Shown piece after piece: positions 1 to 8,575 of a DNA stretch of 43,774 bases. A program made the translations under genes and the position numbers. Origin of the DNA: Bacillota bacterium (GTDB lineage: Bacteria; Bacillota_I; Bacilli_A; RF39; UBA660); the NCBI GenBank assembly GCA_015059365.1, contig SVAO01000002.1, positions 69,621-113,394 of the forward strand, read 5' to 3'. The notes beneath the pieces were generated by a model. It was not told where the DNA came from. It saw only the letters and a program-made list of their open reading frames with translations, and made no database searches. Every line of letters starts with the position of its first letter. Position 1 is the first letter of the stretch.

Positions 1-323
1 ACAACAATGAATTAATTTTAAAATTATTAAAAGTAAGTGATGAAAACATCATTAAAGATAATTCTTTAGATGGCGTAGAAGTAATCAGTAATGATTCTAC
101 GTATAGAATTAAATATATGTTTGATACAACAGTTGATAAAGAAGCTGAAAAAGAAGCATTATTAAAAGAAAAAGAAAAATTAGAACAATCTATTGAACGT
201 AGGAAAAAATTACTAAGCAATGAAAACTATGTTAATAGGGCTCCAGAGGCAGTTGTTAATAAGGAAAGAACTGATTTAGAAAAAGAAGAGGCAGCTTTAA
301 AATTAATAATTGATAAAATATAA
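1..323 (+). CDS. valS: Valine--tRNA ligase, C-terminal fragment (5' end outside window)
   Basis: Reading frame is open from base 3 to a TAA at 321-323 and starts before the window, so only about the last 106 residues are present. The tail is a charged coiled coil holding the segment NYVNRAPEAVVNKER, which matches the C-terminal tRNA-binding arm of bacterial ValRS. In that family the arm inserts into the tRNA corner and helps valylation in the cytoplasm. An internal ATG at 117 is simply a Met codon inside this domain. A rho-independent terminator follows immediately. Confidence 0.9.
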   Translation, partial: NNELILKLLKVSDENIIKDNSLDGVEVISNDSTYRIKYMFDTTVDKEAEKEALLKEKEKLEQSIERRKKLLSNENYVNRAPEAVVNKERTDLEKEEAALKLIIDKI

Positions 324-351
324 GATATATCGACACGATATGTCTTTTTTT
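324..351 (+). terminator. Terminator of valS
   Basis: A 9-bp stem (324-332 with 336-344, one G-U pair) closed by a 3-base ACA loop is followed by seven T. It starts at the base after the valS stop codon. Confidence 0.85.
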
Positions 352-432
352 AAAATAAAAGTTACTGAATATTGACTAATATCTAATATTTGTGTTATTA
401 TAATGGTGTAAATAAGGTAAGGTGGTGAAAAT

Positions 433-798
433 ATGAATAAGAAAGGTTTTACATTGATTGAATTATTAGCTGTAATCGTAGTTTTAGCAATCATTGCATT
501 AATAGCAACTCCAGTTGTTATGAATACAATTGCTGATGCACAAGAAGGAGCAGATAAAAATGCTGCTTATAATTATATTAATGCTGTTGAACAAAGTATA
601 ATGACAACTGATATGTTAGATCCAAATGCTGCAGATGTAACCGCAGTCACATCTGTAGATGCATCTTTGGTTAAGGGTACAGCACCAAGCACTGTAAGTT
701 TAACTATTTCTAATGGTAGAGTTGTTGGTGGAACTATCGCATTTAAAAATAATACATTTACTGTTTCAAGTGATGGTACTGTTACTAAATCATCATAA
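433..798 (+). CDS. Type IV pilin-like protein (prepilin), 121 aa
   Basis: The N-terminus MNKKGFTLIELLAVIVV is a class III/type IVa prepilin signal: a short basic leader, the G|F cleavage site for prepilin peptidase, Glu at mature position 5, then a hydrophobic helix of about 22 residues. The rest is a small soluble domain rich in Thr, Ala and Val. The Shine-Dalgarno GGTGGTG lies just upstream. A TATAAT at 399-404 is the likely -10; a TTGACT at 372-377 is 21 bases away, longer than ideal. The gene is monocistronic, between two terminators, with no assembly ATPase or platform gene nearby. It could be a pilin, a minor pseudopilin or a surface protein using the same export route. The family is secure; the role is not. 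Confidence 0.85.
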   Translation: MNKKGFTLIELLAVIVVLAIIALIATPVVMNTIADAQEGADKNAAYNYINAVEQSIMTTDMLDPNAADVTAVTSVDASLVKGTAPSTVSLTISNGRVVGGTIAFKNNTFTVSSDGTVTKSS

Positions 799-815
799 TA
801 TTAAATTTATAATGG

Positions 816-840
816 AGTGGATTTATATCCACTTTTTTTT
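816..840 (+). terminator. Terminator of pilin gene, fused to next promoter
   Basis: Stem AGTGGAT/ATCCACT (816-822 with 827-833) with loop TTAT, then a run of T to 840. The extended -10 of the next gene (TGTTATAAT, -10 at 849-854) begins only a few bases later. Confidence 0.85.
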
Positions 841-873
841 ATTTGTGTTATAATAAAAGAAGAGGTATTGTAT

Positions 874-3456
874 ATGAAGTTTTTGAAGAGATATAAATAT
901 AATATTTTAGCCTTTTTAATTCCAATATTAGTTTTTTCTTTAGGATTGATATCATATAAATGCTTTTTCGGAATGGAAAAGTCATTATTAATCGTTGATT
1001 TACGTGCTCAATATATATCACTTTTTTCATATTTAAAAGATTTTTTATTGGGTGAAAATTCAATTTTTTATTCTTTCTCTAAAGGATTAGGTGGTAATAT
1101 GATAGGAACATTTTCATATTATTTGTCTAGTCCACTAAATATTTTGGTTTTATTATTTAGTAAAAAATGCCTAGAGTCTTTTGTTATTGTGTTGTTACTT
1201 GCAAAAATAGGTTTAAGCGGATTTACAATGTATCTTCTTTTATCTTCTAAAACCGATGAAAATAAAAAACTAATTCCGTTAATATTATCTGTTTGTTATG
1301 CACTAAATTCATATATGATAAACTATTATTTTAATATAATGTGGTTAGATGCCTTATATTTATTGCCACTTGTTATACTGGGGATAGACAAAATATTTGA
1401 GGGCAAAAAGGGATTTTTATATATTGTTGTTTTGGCATTAACAATTTTCTGCAACTATTATATAGGTTATATGGTTTGTATTTTTTCTGTAATCTATTTT
1501 TTATATAAAATTTTTATACAATATGATATAAGAAAAGATAAAAAAATAATATTAAGAAAAACAGGAACATTTATATTTATATCCTTGTTGTCAGTTTTGA
1601 TGTGTTCAGTTTTATTAGTTCCTACTGTATTTGATTTACAGAATACACCAAGAGCATTTGGAACTTTAACTAACAATATGTTTAATGAATTTAGTACATT
1701 ATTTACTATTTCTTCTAGATTGTTTATTGGTTCTAACGAAATTGGTAATTTACTACAATTTGATAATGTTAATATTTATTGTGGGTTATTAATAATTCCA
1801 TTAGTATATTTTTATTTCATTAATAAAAATATTAATAAAAGAGAAAAATGGTGTTCTGTAATAGTTATCCTGTTATTTGTTTGTAGTATATGTTGTACAG
1901 AAATGAATTATATATGGCATGGGTTTAATTTTCCTCAAGGATTTTCTAATAGGTTTAGTTTTATGTTAATAGCGTTTTTAATAATAATAGCAAATAAATC
2001 ATTTTCAAGTTTTCAAGATAAAATATCTAATAAACATTATTATATTTTAACAACTATCTATTTAATTAATGCATTGCTGACTATTATGTATAGACAATAT
2101 ATAACACAATTATCTAATATATGTATTTCATGTGTAGTGTTTATTATATATATGGTGTTGTTATATATATTTAGCCAACACAGATATGAGAATTATAAGA
2201 GAAAAATTTATTTGTTTTTGATTTTGATTTGTTGTGCCGAAATGTTTATGAATGTATCTTCATCATATTATAAATCATTTATAAATTTAAAAGTTGAATA
2301 TAAGGATTTTGTTGAACAAATTACAAAAATATCAGACCAATACGATTTTAATGATAAATTTTATAGAATTGATGGAGATTTTAGGTATACATACCTTGAT
2401 TCATTATTAGGTAATTATAAAACAAGTAGTGCATTTTTATCTACTAATAATAAATATACATTAGAATTTTCAAATACTTCAGGAATATTATCTAGTAATA
2501 ATGAGTATGATTTGACTAGCACAAATACTCCAATTTTAAATAATTTATTGGGTATAAAATATTTAATAACTAATAAACGCATAAGTGAAAATTATGTTAA
2601 AACTGGCGAATTTCGATATTCAGGAGCCGAAGGATATCTTTACGGAGTAATAGAAACAACGTATAATATTTATAAAAATGATAATGCATTATCAATTGGA
2701 TATATGGTTTCAGAGGATATATTAAATATTGATGATAAAATATTAGAGGGTGGTTTTTATTCACAATTATATTATCAAGATTTAATTTTACAACTGATGA
2801 CTAATACTAATGATAGGATTTTTGAATCAGTAGAATATTCGATAGATAATTTTGATTATATAGTTCAAAATGTCAATGGAGAATATTATGTTGAGTATAG
2901 AAAAGGAGTTTATTCAGATTATAATACTTATTTATATTTGAATGATCAATTATATCGCTCGGACAAGTATTATGCCAATAATGTTGCGTTTGTATATCCT
3001 GATGAAAATCAACAAATCAAAGTAACTTTTAAGAATGACAATAATATTGGGTTACTTAATTATAACAATATTTTCTTCTATAAACTTAATCAACAAAACT
3101 TAGATAAAGCTATGGATAAACTCAAGGAACAGCAATTGAATATAGAATGTTATTCAGATGGTTATTTAAAGGCAAATATTGATGTCAAAGAGAGTAATAT
3201 TTTATTTACCACAATTCCTTATGAGCCGGGATGGTTAATATTAGTTGATGGCAAACAAGTTGATTACTTTACAGTTTTAAATGGTTTTGTTGGATTTGAT
3301 TTAAATGAAGGTTACCATAATATAGAAATGATATTTATTCCGCCTGGGCAAAAAATAGGTGCAACAATTTCTTTAATTAGTATTTTTGTTTTATTTGTTT
3401 ATTTTTTCTACAAAAAAATTATACTAGTAATGAAAAAAATTACAAAGAAAGTCTAA
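874..3456 (+). CDS. YfhO-family membrane glycosyltransferase (GT-C fold)
   Basis: An 860-residue polytopic protein. The N-terminal half has about a dozen hydrophobic helices starting right after MKFLKRYKYN. A long soluble part (about residues 480-830) follows, then a final helix near the C-terminus (ATISLISIFVLFVYFFYKK). The segment DLRAQYISLF in the first extracytoplasmic loop and the motif PYEPGWLILVDGK near the end are typical of YfhO proteins. In Bacillus subtilis and Listeria, YfhO-type proteins transfer a sugar from an undecaprenyl-phosphate carrier to lipoteichoic acid on the outer face. The two genes downstream supply the partners expected for that system. Start chosen at 874 because AGAAGAGG lies 8 bases upstream; an in-frame ATG at 817 lies upstream of the predicted -10 (849-854). 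The actual sugar and acceptor polymer are unknown here. Confidence 0.85.
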   Translation: MKFLKRYKYNILAFLIPILVFSLGLISYKCFFGMEKSLLIVDLRAQYISLFSYLKDFLLGENSIFYSFSKGLGGNMIGTFSYYLSSPLNILVLLFSKKCLESFVIVLLLAKIGLSGFTMYLLLSSKTDENKKLIPLILSVCYALNSYMINYYFNIMWLDALYLLPLVILGIDKIFEGKKGFLYIVVLALTIFCNYYIGYMVCIFSVIYFLYKIFIQYDIRKDKKIILRKTGTFIFISLLSVLMCSVLLVPTVFDLQNTPRAFGTLTNNMFNEFSTLFTISSRLFIGSNEIGNLLQFDNVNIYCGLLIIPLVYFYFINKNINKREKWCSVIVILLFVCSICCTEMNYIWHGFNFPQGFSNRFSFMLIAFLIIIANKSFSSFQDKISNKHYYILTTIYLINALLTIMYRQYITQLSNICISCVVFIIYMVLLYIFSQHRYENYKRKIYLFLILICCAEMFMNVSSSYYKSFINLKVEYKDFVEQITKISDQYDFNDKFYRIDGDFRYTYLDSLLGNYKTSSAFLSTNNKYTLEFSNTSGILSSNNEYDLTSTNTPILNNLLGIKYLITNKRISENYVKTGEFRYSGAEGYLYGVIETTYNIYKNDNALSIGYMVSEDILNIDDKILEGGFYSQLYYQDLILQLMTNTNDRIFESVEYSIDNFDYIVQNVNGEYYVEYRKGVYSDYNTYLYLNDQLYRSDKYYANNVAFVYPDENQQIKVTFKNDNNIGLLNYNNIFFYKLNQQNLDKAMDKLKEQQLNIECYSDGYLKANIDVKESNILFTTIPYEPGWLILVDGKQVDYFTVLNGFVGFDLNEGYHNIEMIFIPPGQKIGATISLISIFVLFVYFFYKKIILVMKKITKKV

Positions 3457-3486
3457 CTTTCTTTTTTTATTAATTTGGTGTATAAT
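3444..3486 (+). terminator. yfhO terminator overlapping the stop codon, running into the next promoter
   Basis: Stem AAAGAAAGT/ACTTTCTTT (3444-3452 with 3456-3464) uses the last codons of yfhO as its left arm; the TAA stop (3454-3456) spans the loop and the first base of the right arm. A T-tract follows. The -10 TATAAT (3481-3486) of the next gene sits about 13 bases after the T-tract. Confidence 0.8.
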
Positions 3487-3505
3487 GTTTCCATGGAGGA
3501 GAAGT

Positions 3506-4450
3506 ATGGATAAAATATCAATAATTGTACCTTGTTATAATGAAGAAGAAGCAATGCCTATTTTTTATGAAGAAATAGTTAAAGTTGCTAAAAATATGAA
3601 AAAAGTAGATTTTGAATTTATATTTGTAAATGATGGTTCAAAGGATAAAACTTTAGAGGTTGCTAGAAATTTACATGATAAAGATAAAAGGGTAAGATAT
3701 GTTTCTTTTTCACGTAATTTTGGAAAAGAAGCAGGAATGCTTGCAGGTTTAGAAGCATCACGTGGAGATTATGTTGCAATAATGGATGTAGATTTACAAG
3801 ATCCACCACATTTAATTGAAGAAATGTATGAAACTTTGAAAACTGAGGATTATGATTGTGTAGCTACACGTCGTGTTTCTCGTGATGGTGAACCGCCAAT
3901 TAGAAGTTTTTTTGCAAAATGTTATTATAAATTAATTAATAAGATTTCTAAAACTGAAATTGTAGATGGTGCACGTGATTTTAGATTAATGACTCGTCAA
4001 ATGGTTGATTCTATTTTAGAATTAAAAGAATATAATCGTTTTTCTAAAGGAATATTTAGTTGGGTAGGATATAATACTAAATGGTTAGAATATAAAAATG
4101 TAGAGCGTGTTGCGGGTACTACTAAATGGTCTTTCTGGAAATTATTTTTATATTCTTTAGAAAGTATAGTTGCCTTTTCTACAGTTCCACTTTCAATTGC
4201 AGCAGTTATGGGAATATTATTTTGTTTAATTGCATTTATTATGATTGTGGTAATTATTGTTAAAACAATCACTTTAGGAGACCCAGTAGCTGGATGGCCA
4301 AGCTTAGTATGTATTATTTTCTTTGTAAGTGGTGTTCAATTATTCTGTTTGGGTGTTATTGGACAGTATTTAGCAAAAACATATCTTGAAGTAAAAAACA
4401 GACCAGTATATGTTGTTAAGGAAACAGAGGAAAGTAAATGCAAAAAATAA
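3506..4450 (+). CDS. CsbB/GtcB-like family 2 glycosyltransferase
   Basis: 314 residues. Residues 1-230 form a GT2 (DPM1-like) domain: IIVPCYNEEEAMPIF at the start, VNDGSKDKT, NFGKEAGMLAGLEAS, then MDVDLQDPP, where the first Asp pair is the DxD-type nucleotide-sugar and metal site. Two transmembrane helices follow (about residues 228-256 and 270-296). Members such as B. subtilis CsbB load a sugar onto undecaprenyl phosphate on the cytoplasmic side of the membrane. Start at 3506 is preferred over an ATG at 3485 because GGAGGAG lies just before it and 3485 is inside the -10 box. The 3' end overlaps the next gene by 13 bases, implying translational coupling with the flippase. Confidence 0.9.
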   Translation: MDKISIIVPCYNEEEAMPIFYEEIVKVAKNMKKVDFEFIFVNDGSKDKTLEVARNLHDKDKRVRYVSFSRNFGKEAGMLAGLEASRGDYVAIMDVDLQDPPHLIEEMYETLKTEDYDCVATRRVSRDGEPPIRSFFAKCYYKLINKISKTEIVDGARDFRLMTRQMVDSILELKEYNRFSKGIFSWVGYNTKWLEYKNVERVAGTTKWSFWKLFLYSLESIVAFSTVPLSIAAVMGILFCLIAFIMIVVIIVKTITLGDPVAGWPSLVCIIFFVSGVQLFCLGVIGQYLAKTYLEVKNRPVYVVKETEESKCKK

Positions 4451-4860
4451 TTGAATTATTTAATAAATATAAAGAAGTAATAATGTATTTAATATTTGGC
4501 GTTTTAACTACAGTTGTAAGTTTAGTTTCATATTACTTATTAACTTTAACTATATTAAATCCTCAAAACGGATTGCAATTGTTAGTTGCTAATATAATAT
4601 CTTGGATATTAAGTGTTGCGTTTGCATACTTTACAAATCGCAAATATGTGTTTGAAAGCAAAAGTACAAATTATATAAATGAAATAACATCATTTGTTGG
4701 CGGTAGAATTGCCACATTATTAATGGATGTGTTAATAATGTTTGTATTTGTAACTGTATTACATTTTAATGATAAATTATTTAAATTAATATCTCAGGCA
4801 GTAGTTATAGTTGCAAATTATATAATTAGTAAATTGTTTGTATTTAAAAAAGTAGTCTAA
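4438..4860 (+). CDS. GtrA/GtcA-family membrane protein, lipid-linked sugar flippase
   Basis: 140 residues with four transmembrane helices and the conserved pattern YLIFGVLTTVVSLVSYYLLT at the start and AYFTNRKYVFES in the middle, both characteristic of the GtrA family. GtcA-type proteins are required for teichoic-acid glycosylation and are thought to flip the undecaprenyl-phosphate sugar to the outside. Its ATG lies inside the end of the GT2 gene. Together with the YfhO-like and CsbB-like proteins it completes a three-component extracytoplasmic glycosylation system. Confidence 0.88.
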   Translation: MQKIIELFNKYKEVIMYLIFGVLTTVVSLVSYYLLTLTILNPQNGLQLLVANIISWILSVAFAYFTNRKYVFESKSTNYINEITSFVGGRIATLLMDVLIMFVFVTVLHFNDKLFKLISQAVVIVANYIISKLFVFKKVV

Positions 4861-4869
4861 CTACTTTTT
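4846..4869 (+). terminator. Terminator of the glycosylation genes, stop codon in loop
   Basis: Stem AAGTAGT/ACTACTT (4850-4856 with 4860-4866) with the TAA stop (4858-4860) in and beside the loop; an A-run precedes it and a short T-run follows. Confidence 0.8.
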
Positions 4870-4872
4870 AAT

Positions 4873-4900
4873 TTGACAAAATATTATTTTATGTTATTAT
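4873..4900 (+). promoter_or_regulatory. Sigma-A type promoter for the gene at 4928
   Basis: TTGACA (4873-4878), 16-base spacer, TATTAT (4895-4900) preceded by an extended TGT. It abuts the preceding terminator. Confidence 0.8.
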
Positions 4901-4927
4901 ATATGAGGTTTAAGGAGAGACGAAATT

Positions 4928-5986
4928 ATGGATAGTATCAACCATTATGGTGAAAGTATACGAAGGAAAAAAGTAAGACAGTTAAGAAAATATTATAACG
5001 AAAATGGATTAAACATAATTGGTTTAAATGATAATCAAGGGATATATGATAAAACATTATCTAGAAAAAGTTTATTAGATTACATAGTTGAAATGTTAGA
5101 TGAAGAAGAAACTTCAGTAATAAATATTAATGCTTTTTGTCAATTATTTAATAGAACAGAACATATAGATTACTTTTTAAAAAGTAATTTGAGTTTAAAG
5201 GAAATTAAAGATATCCAATTAGGGAGTGTACTAGTTGCATTAGGAGAAAAATTAAAGACAATGCATTTTCCAAAAGTGGTAGGAAAACTGGGATACATAA
5301 ATAAAAAACTTTATCGTGAAGAAGAAAATGATAGTAAGTTTCGTTTAGCTGATACTATCAGAGATTCAAAAGAACCAATTATTATTTATTCTTGTGGATT
5401 AAAAGATTTAATGCTTGAGTGTAGTAGTGATATCTATGATGAAATGATTGTTGCTAAAGAAGGTACTGTTATTAAAGTAATGAATGGAATAGAAAATAAC
5501 ATTAACAATATTTTATCTTTAAATAATCAAGCTGATATATTTGTGTTGGGTGCTTGTTTATCAGAATTATTAAGAAAAAAAGAAAATGTGTTGCCTGTAG
5601 AAGTTTTGTTAGAATATAATAAACAACTAAGTATTTTATGTAATAAATATGGGGTACAATATATTGATATAGAATCCATTTATCAAGGATATACAAGTTC
5701 TAAAAAGAAGGATTTGGCAACATATAAGTTGGCTAGATTAATTATAGAACATATTTATATTCGTAAATTTTGGAGTAAAAAGTCTTTGAATATATCAAAT
5801 AATGATTTTACTATTGAAGGAAATGGAACAAATGATTTGCTTGTTTATCTATATCAAAGTTTGATGAAGTTAGAGGAAGATTACATGTCACTTTCTGGAA
5901 GAGAAGTACATATTAATGAGCAAAAAAAATTGTGTATTCAGAAAGAACTTGAAACTGTTGAAAAAGTATTACTTAAAAAAATGTAG
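4928..5986 (+). CDS. Unrecognised soluble protein, possible SGNH-hydrolase-like fold
   Basis: 352 residues, no signal peptide or membrane helix, rich in Lys, Glu, Ile and Asn. The N-terminus is basic (SIRRKKVRQLRKYY) followed by a helical part to about residue 130. The middle alternates buried strands and helices: EPIIIYSCGLKDLM, then DIFVLGACLSELL, then YNKQLSILCNKYGVQYIDI. The last pattern resembles late blocks of SGNH/GDSL hydrolases (a helix, then YGV.YIDV), and the first two could be equivalents of earlier blocks, but I see no clear catalytic Ser or DxxH motif, so it may be a degenerate member. The C-terminus is a charged helix. It has its own strong promoter and terminator between the glycosylation genes and lepA. 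The function is unknown; the fold guess is weak. Confidence 0.7.
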   Translation: MDSINHYGESIRRKKVRQLRKYYNENGLNIIGLNDNQGIYDKTLSRKSLLDYIVEMLDEEETSVININAFCQLFNRTEHIDYFLKSNLSLKEIKDIQLGSVLVALGEKLKTMHFPKVVGKLGYINKKLYREEENDSKFRLADTIRDSKEPIIIYSCGLKDLMLECSSDIYDEMIVAKEGTVIKVMNGIENNINNILSLNNQADIFVLGACLSELLRKKENVLPVEVLLEYNKQLSILCNKYGVQYIDIESIYQGYTSSKKKDLATYKLARLIIEHIYIRKFWSKKSLNISNNDFTIEGNGTNDLLVYLYQSLMKLEEDYMSLSGREVHINEQKKLCIQKELETVEKVLLKKM

Positions 5987-6006
5987 TAGAACTGCTACAT
6001 TTTTTT
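5978..6006 (+). terminator. Terminator overlapping the stop of the preceding gene
   Basis: Stem ATGTAGTA/TGCTACAT (5981-5988 with 5993-6000) with loop GAAC, preceded by A-rich and followed by T-rich sequence. The stop TAG (5984-5986) is in the left arm. Confidence 0.85.
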
Positions 6007-6008
6007 GA

Positions 6009-6037
6009 TTGAAAAATTTAATGGAAGTATGTATAAT
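6009..6037 (+). promoter_or_regulatory. Promoter of lepA
   Basis: TTGAAA (6009-6014), 17-base spacer, TATAAT (6032-6037), extended by TG. The predicted start (about 6044) coincides with the Shine-Dalgarno AGGTGA, so the leader is about 10 bases. Confidence 0.85.
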
Positions 6038-6053
6038 AAGGACAGGTGATATT

Positions 6054-7853
6054 ATGAAGCAAGAAAACATTCGTAATTTTTCAATTATTGCTCATATTGA
6101 TCATGGAAAAAGTACTTTAGCAGATCGTATTCTAGAGTTAACTGGAGCGATTAATGATAGAGAAAAACAAGATCAATTATTAGATAATATGGAATTGGAA
6201 CGTGAACGTGGAATTACAATTAAATTAAATACAGTTCAATTAAAATATAATTATAAAGGTGAAGATTATTGTTTGCACTTAATTGACACTCCTGGGCATG
6301 TAGATTTTACATATGAAGTAAGTAGAAGTCTTGCTGCGTGTGAGGGTGCGATATTAGTAGTAGATGCTGCCCAAGGAATAGAAGCACAAACGTTAGCTAA
6401 TCTTTATCTTGCTTTAGAAAATAATTTAACAATAATTCCAGTAATTAATAAAATAGATTTACCAAATGCAGATCCTGAGAGAGTAAAAAAAGAACTTATG
6501 GATACATTAGGTTTTGATGAAGATGAAATTATTTTAGCAAGTGCAAAAGCAGGTATTGGAATAAAGGAACTTGTAGAAGCGGTTATTGAAAAAGTTCCTA
6601 GTCCTAAAGGAAAAACTAATGATAAATTGCAAGCTTTAATTTTTGATAGTTATTATGACCCGTATCGTGGTATAGTAACATTAATTAGAGTAAAAAATGG
6701 TAAAGTAAAAGTTGGAGATACTATTAAAATGATGGCAACTAATGCCAGTTATGAAGTTACAGAACTTTTAGTTAGAACTCCTTTTGAAAAGAAAGTTAAA
6801 GAACTTACTTCTGGAGAAGTAGGGTGTGTTTGTGCAAGTATTAAAAGTATAGAAGACGTGAGTGTTGGTGATACAATAACTTTAACTGATAATCCGGCAG
6901 AAAAACCTTTATCTGGGTATAAGCCGATGAAACCAATGGTTTTCTGTGGACTTTATCCAATAGAATCATCTAAGTATCCGGATTTAAGAGAAGCATTGGA
7001 AAAATTAAAATTAAATGATGCTTCATTACAATTTGAACCGGAAACATCTAAAGCGTTAGGATTTGGATTTAGATGTGGATTCTTAGGTCTTCTTCATATG
7101 GATATCATAGAAGAGAGAATTGAAAGAGAGTTTAAGATAGATTTGATCGCAACTTCTCCTTCGGTTATTTATGAAGTAGAACTAACTGATAAAACAGTAG
7201 AGATGATTGATAGTCCTGTAAAGATGCCTGAAAAGCAAAAAATATTAGATATTAGGGAACCATATATTAGAACTAATATTTTTGTTCCTAGTGAATATAT
7301 TGGTCCAATTATGGAATTATGCCAAGATAAACGTGGGAATTATATATCGATGGAATATTTAGATCCAACCCGTGTAAATATTCATTATGAAATACCGCTT
7401 TCTGAAATAGTTTATGATTTTTTTGATAAATTAAAATCAACAACAAAAGGTTATGCATCTTTTGACTATGAATTGATTGGATATAAAAGTAGTAATTTAG
7501 TAAAAATGGATATTTTATTAAATGGAGAAATAGTAGATGCTTTAAGTATTATTGTCCACAAAGATTTTGCATATAGAAGGGGACGTGCAGTGGTTGAACA
7601 ACTTAGAAAATTAATACCACGTCAACAATTTGAAGTTCCTATTCAAGCATGTCTTGGTAATAAAGCAATTGCACGTGAAACTGTAAAAGCAGTAAGAAAA
7701 GATGTTCTTGCTAAATGTTATGGTGGAGATGTTTCCCGTAAGAGAAAACTTTTAGAAAAACAAAAAGAAGGTAAAAAAAGAATGAAAATGGTAGGTAGTG
7801 TTGAAATACCACAAGAAGCTTTTTTAGCTGTGCTTAGTATGGAGGATGAGTAG
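6054..7853 (+). CDS. lepA: Elongation factor 4 (LepA), ribosome back-translocase GTPase
   Basis: 599 residues, the normal LepA length. The G domain has [10 protein letters not shown] (P-loop, about residues 14-23), DTPGHVDF (G3), NKIDLPNA (G4) and SAKAGIG (G5). EF-G-like domains II, III and V follow, and the LepA-specific C-terminal domain ends in [17 protein letters not shown]. LepA acts on ribosomes during initiation and stalled elongation. Start at 6054 is supported by AGGTGA at proper spacing; a longer frame from 6009 begins inside the -35 box. The last codons contain GGAGG, the ribosome-binding site of the next gene, so the two are probably cotranscribed and coupled. Confidence 0.97.
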   Translation: MKQENIRNFSIIAHIDHGKSTLADRILELTGAINDREKQDQLLDNMELERERGITIKLNTVQLKYNYKGEDYCLHLIDTPGHVDFTYEVSRSLAACEGAILVVDAAQGIEAQTLANLYLALENNLTIIPVINKIDLPNADPERVKKELMDTLGFDEDEIILASAKAGIGIKELVEAVIEKVPSPKGKTNDKLQALIFDSYYDPYRGIVTLIRVKNGKVKVGDTIKMMATNASYEVTELLVRTPFEKKVKELTSGEVGCVCASIKSIEDVSVGDTITLTDNPAEKPLSGYKPMKPMVFCGLYPIESSKYPDLREALEKLKLNDASLQFEPETSKALGFGFRCGFLGLLHMDIIEERIEREFKIDLIATSPSVIYEVELTDKTVEMIDSPVKMPEKQKILDIREPYIRTNIFVPSEYIGPIMELCQDKRGNYISMEYLDPTRVNIHYEIPLSEIVYDFFDKLKSTTKGYASFDYELIGYKSSNLVKMDILLNGEIVDALSIIVHKDFAYRRGRAVVEQLRKLIPRQQFEVPIQACLGNKAIARETVKAVRKDVLAKCYGGDVSRKRKLLEKQKEGKKRMKMVGSVEIPQEAFLAVLSMEDE

Positions 7854-7854
7854 T

Positions 7855-8514
7855 ATGGAAGGACAAATAACCGATACTTGTATTATTGAAGAATATTTGA
7901 ATAATTGGTTTACTTATGAAGAATTGTCTCAATACTTATGTGTATCCTTAGAAAAAGTAAAATCTGTTTTAGATAATCATGAATTAATTAGTAATTTGTG
8001 TGGTAATAAAAAAGTAAAAAAAATAATTAAACATAAATCTCATATTGAAAACTTTGATTTAAGGGAAATAGAAAAGAAAATTGTTACCGACTTTGATTTT
8101 AAAGTTATTGAAATTGCAAAATATATAATTGAAAATAAATGTTCTGTTCGTGAAGCAGCACTACGTTTTGAAATGGGTAAAACTACAATTCATGATTACA
8201 TGACTGAAAAATTACCTGAGATTTCATTAGAATTATATAAACAAGTTTTTGAAGTGTTAATGGAAAACAAATCTTTTGACACTAACAATAAGGAAGTCAT
8301 AAGACAAGTACTATTATCTTATGAACTATTAAATGCAGGATTAACTAGTGTTCAAATTCAAGAGAAACTAGGCATTAGTAGAAATGTTTTACAAAGAAAT
8401 TTAACTACAAGATTAAGGAAAATTGATGAGGATAAATATAATCAAGCGATAGAGATACTTAAGCAATATCAGAAGCAACCATTAGAAGAACATGCATTTA
8501 AATCTAAAAAATAA
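7855..8514 (+). CDS. SpoIIID-like HTH transcriptional regulator
   Basis: 219 residues. Residues of about 80-145 match the SpoIIID DNA-binding domain: IAKYIIENKCSVREAALRF, then GKTTIHDYMTEKLPEISLEL and VLMENK. In B. subtilis the equivalent stretch reads YI.E.K.TVR.AA..F..SKSTVH.D.TERL. In this protein it is embedded between two further helix-turn-helix-like segments (FTYEELSQYLCVSLEKV near the start, LTSVQIQEKLGISRNVLQ near residue 165). SpoIIID itself is about 93 residues, so this is an enlarged form. Start at 7855 is chosen because GGAGG at 7841-7845 is 9 bases away; ATG 7846 has no spacing. I see no other sporulation gene here, so a sporulation role is not supported. Confidence 0.8.
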   Translation: MEGQITDTCIIEEYLNNWFTYEELSQYLCVSLEKVKSVLDNHELISNLCGNKKVKKIIKHKSHIENFDLREIEKKIVTDFDFKVIEIAKYIIENKCSVREAALRFEMGKTTIHDYMTEKLPEISLELYKQVFEVLMENKSFDTNNKEVIRQVLLSYELLNAGLTSVQIQEKLGISRNVLQRNLTTRLRKIDEDKYNQAIEILKQYQKQPLEEHAFKSKK

Positions 8515-8537
8515 TCATCTTATTGATGATTGTTTTT
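8513..8537 (+). terminator. Terminator of lepA/regulator operon
   Basis: Stem AATCATC/GATGATT (8513-8519 with 8525-8531), loop TTATT, then GTTTTT. The stop TAA (8512-8514) overlaps the left arm. An extended -10 TGATATAAT (-10 at 8549-8554) for hemW follows. Confidence 0.8.
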
Positions 8538-8575
8538 GTTATGTTTGATATAATTGATTTAGAAGGAATGATATT

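Noticed and set aside
372..404. TTGACT...TATAAT as a full promoter for the first pilin gene
   Set aside because: The 21-base spacing is too long for a sigma-A promoter; the -10 alone, with the upstream TG region, may be used.
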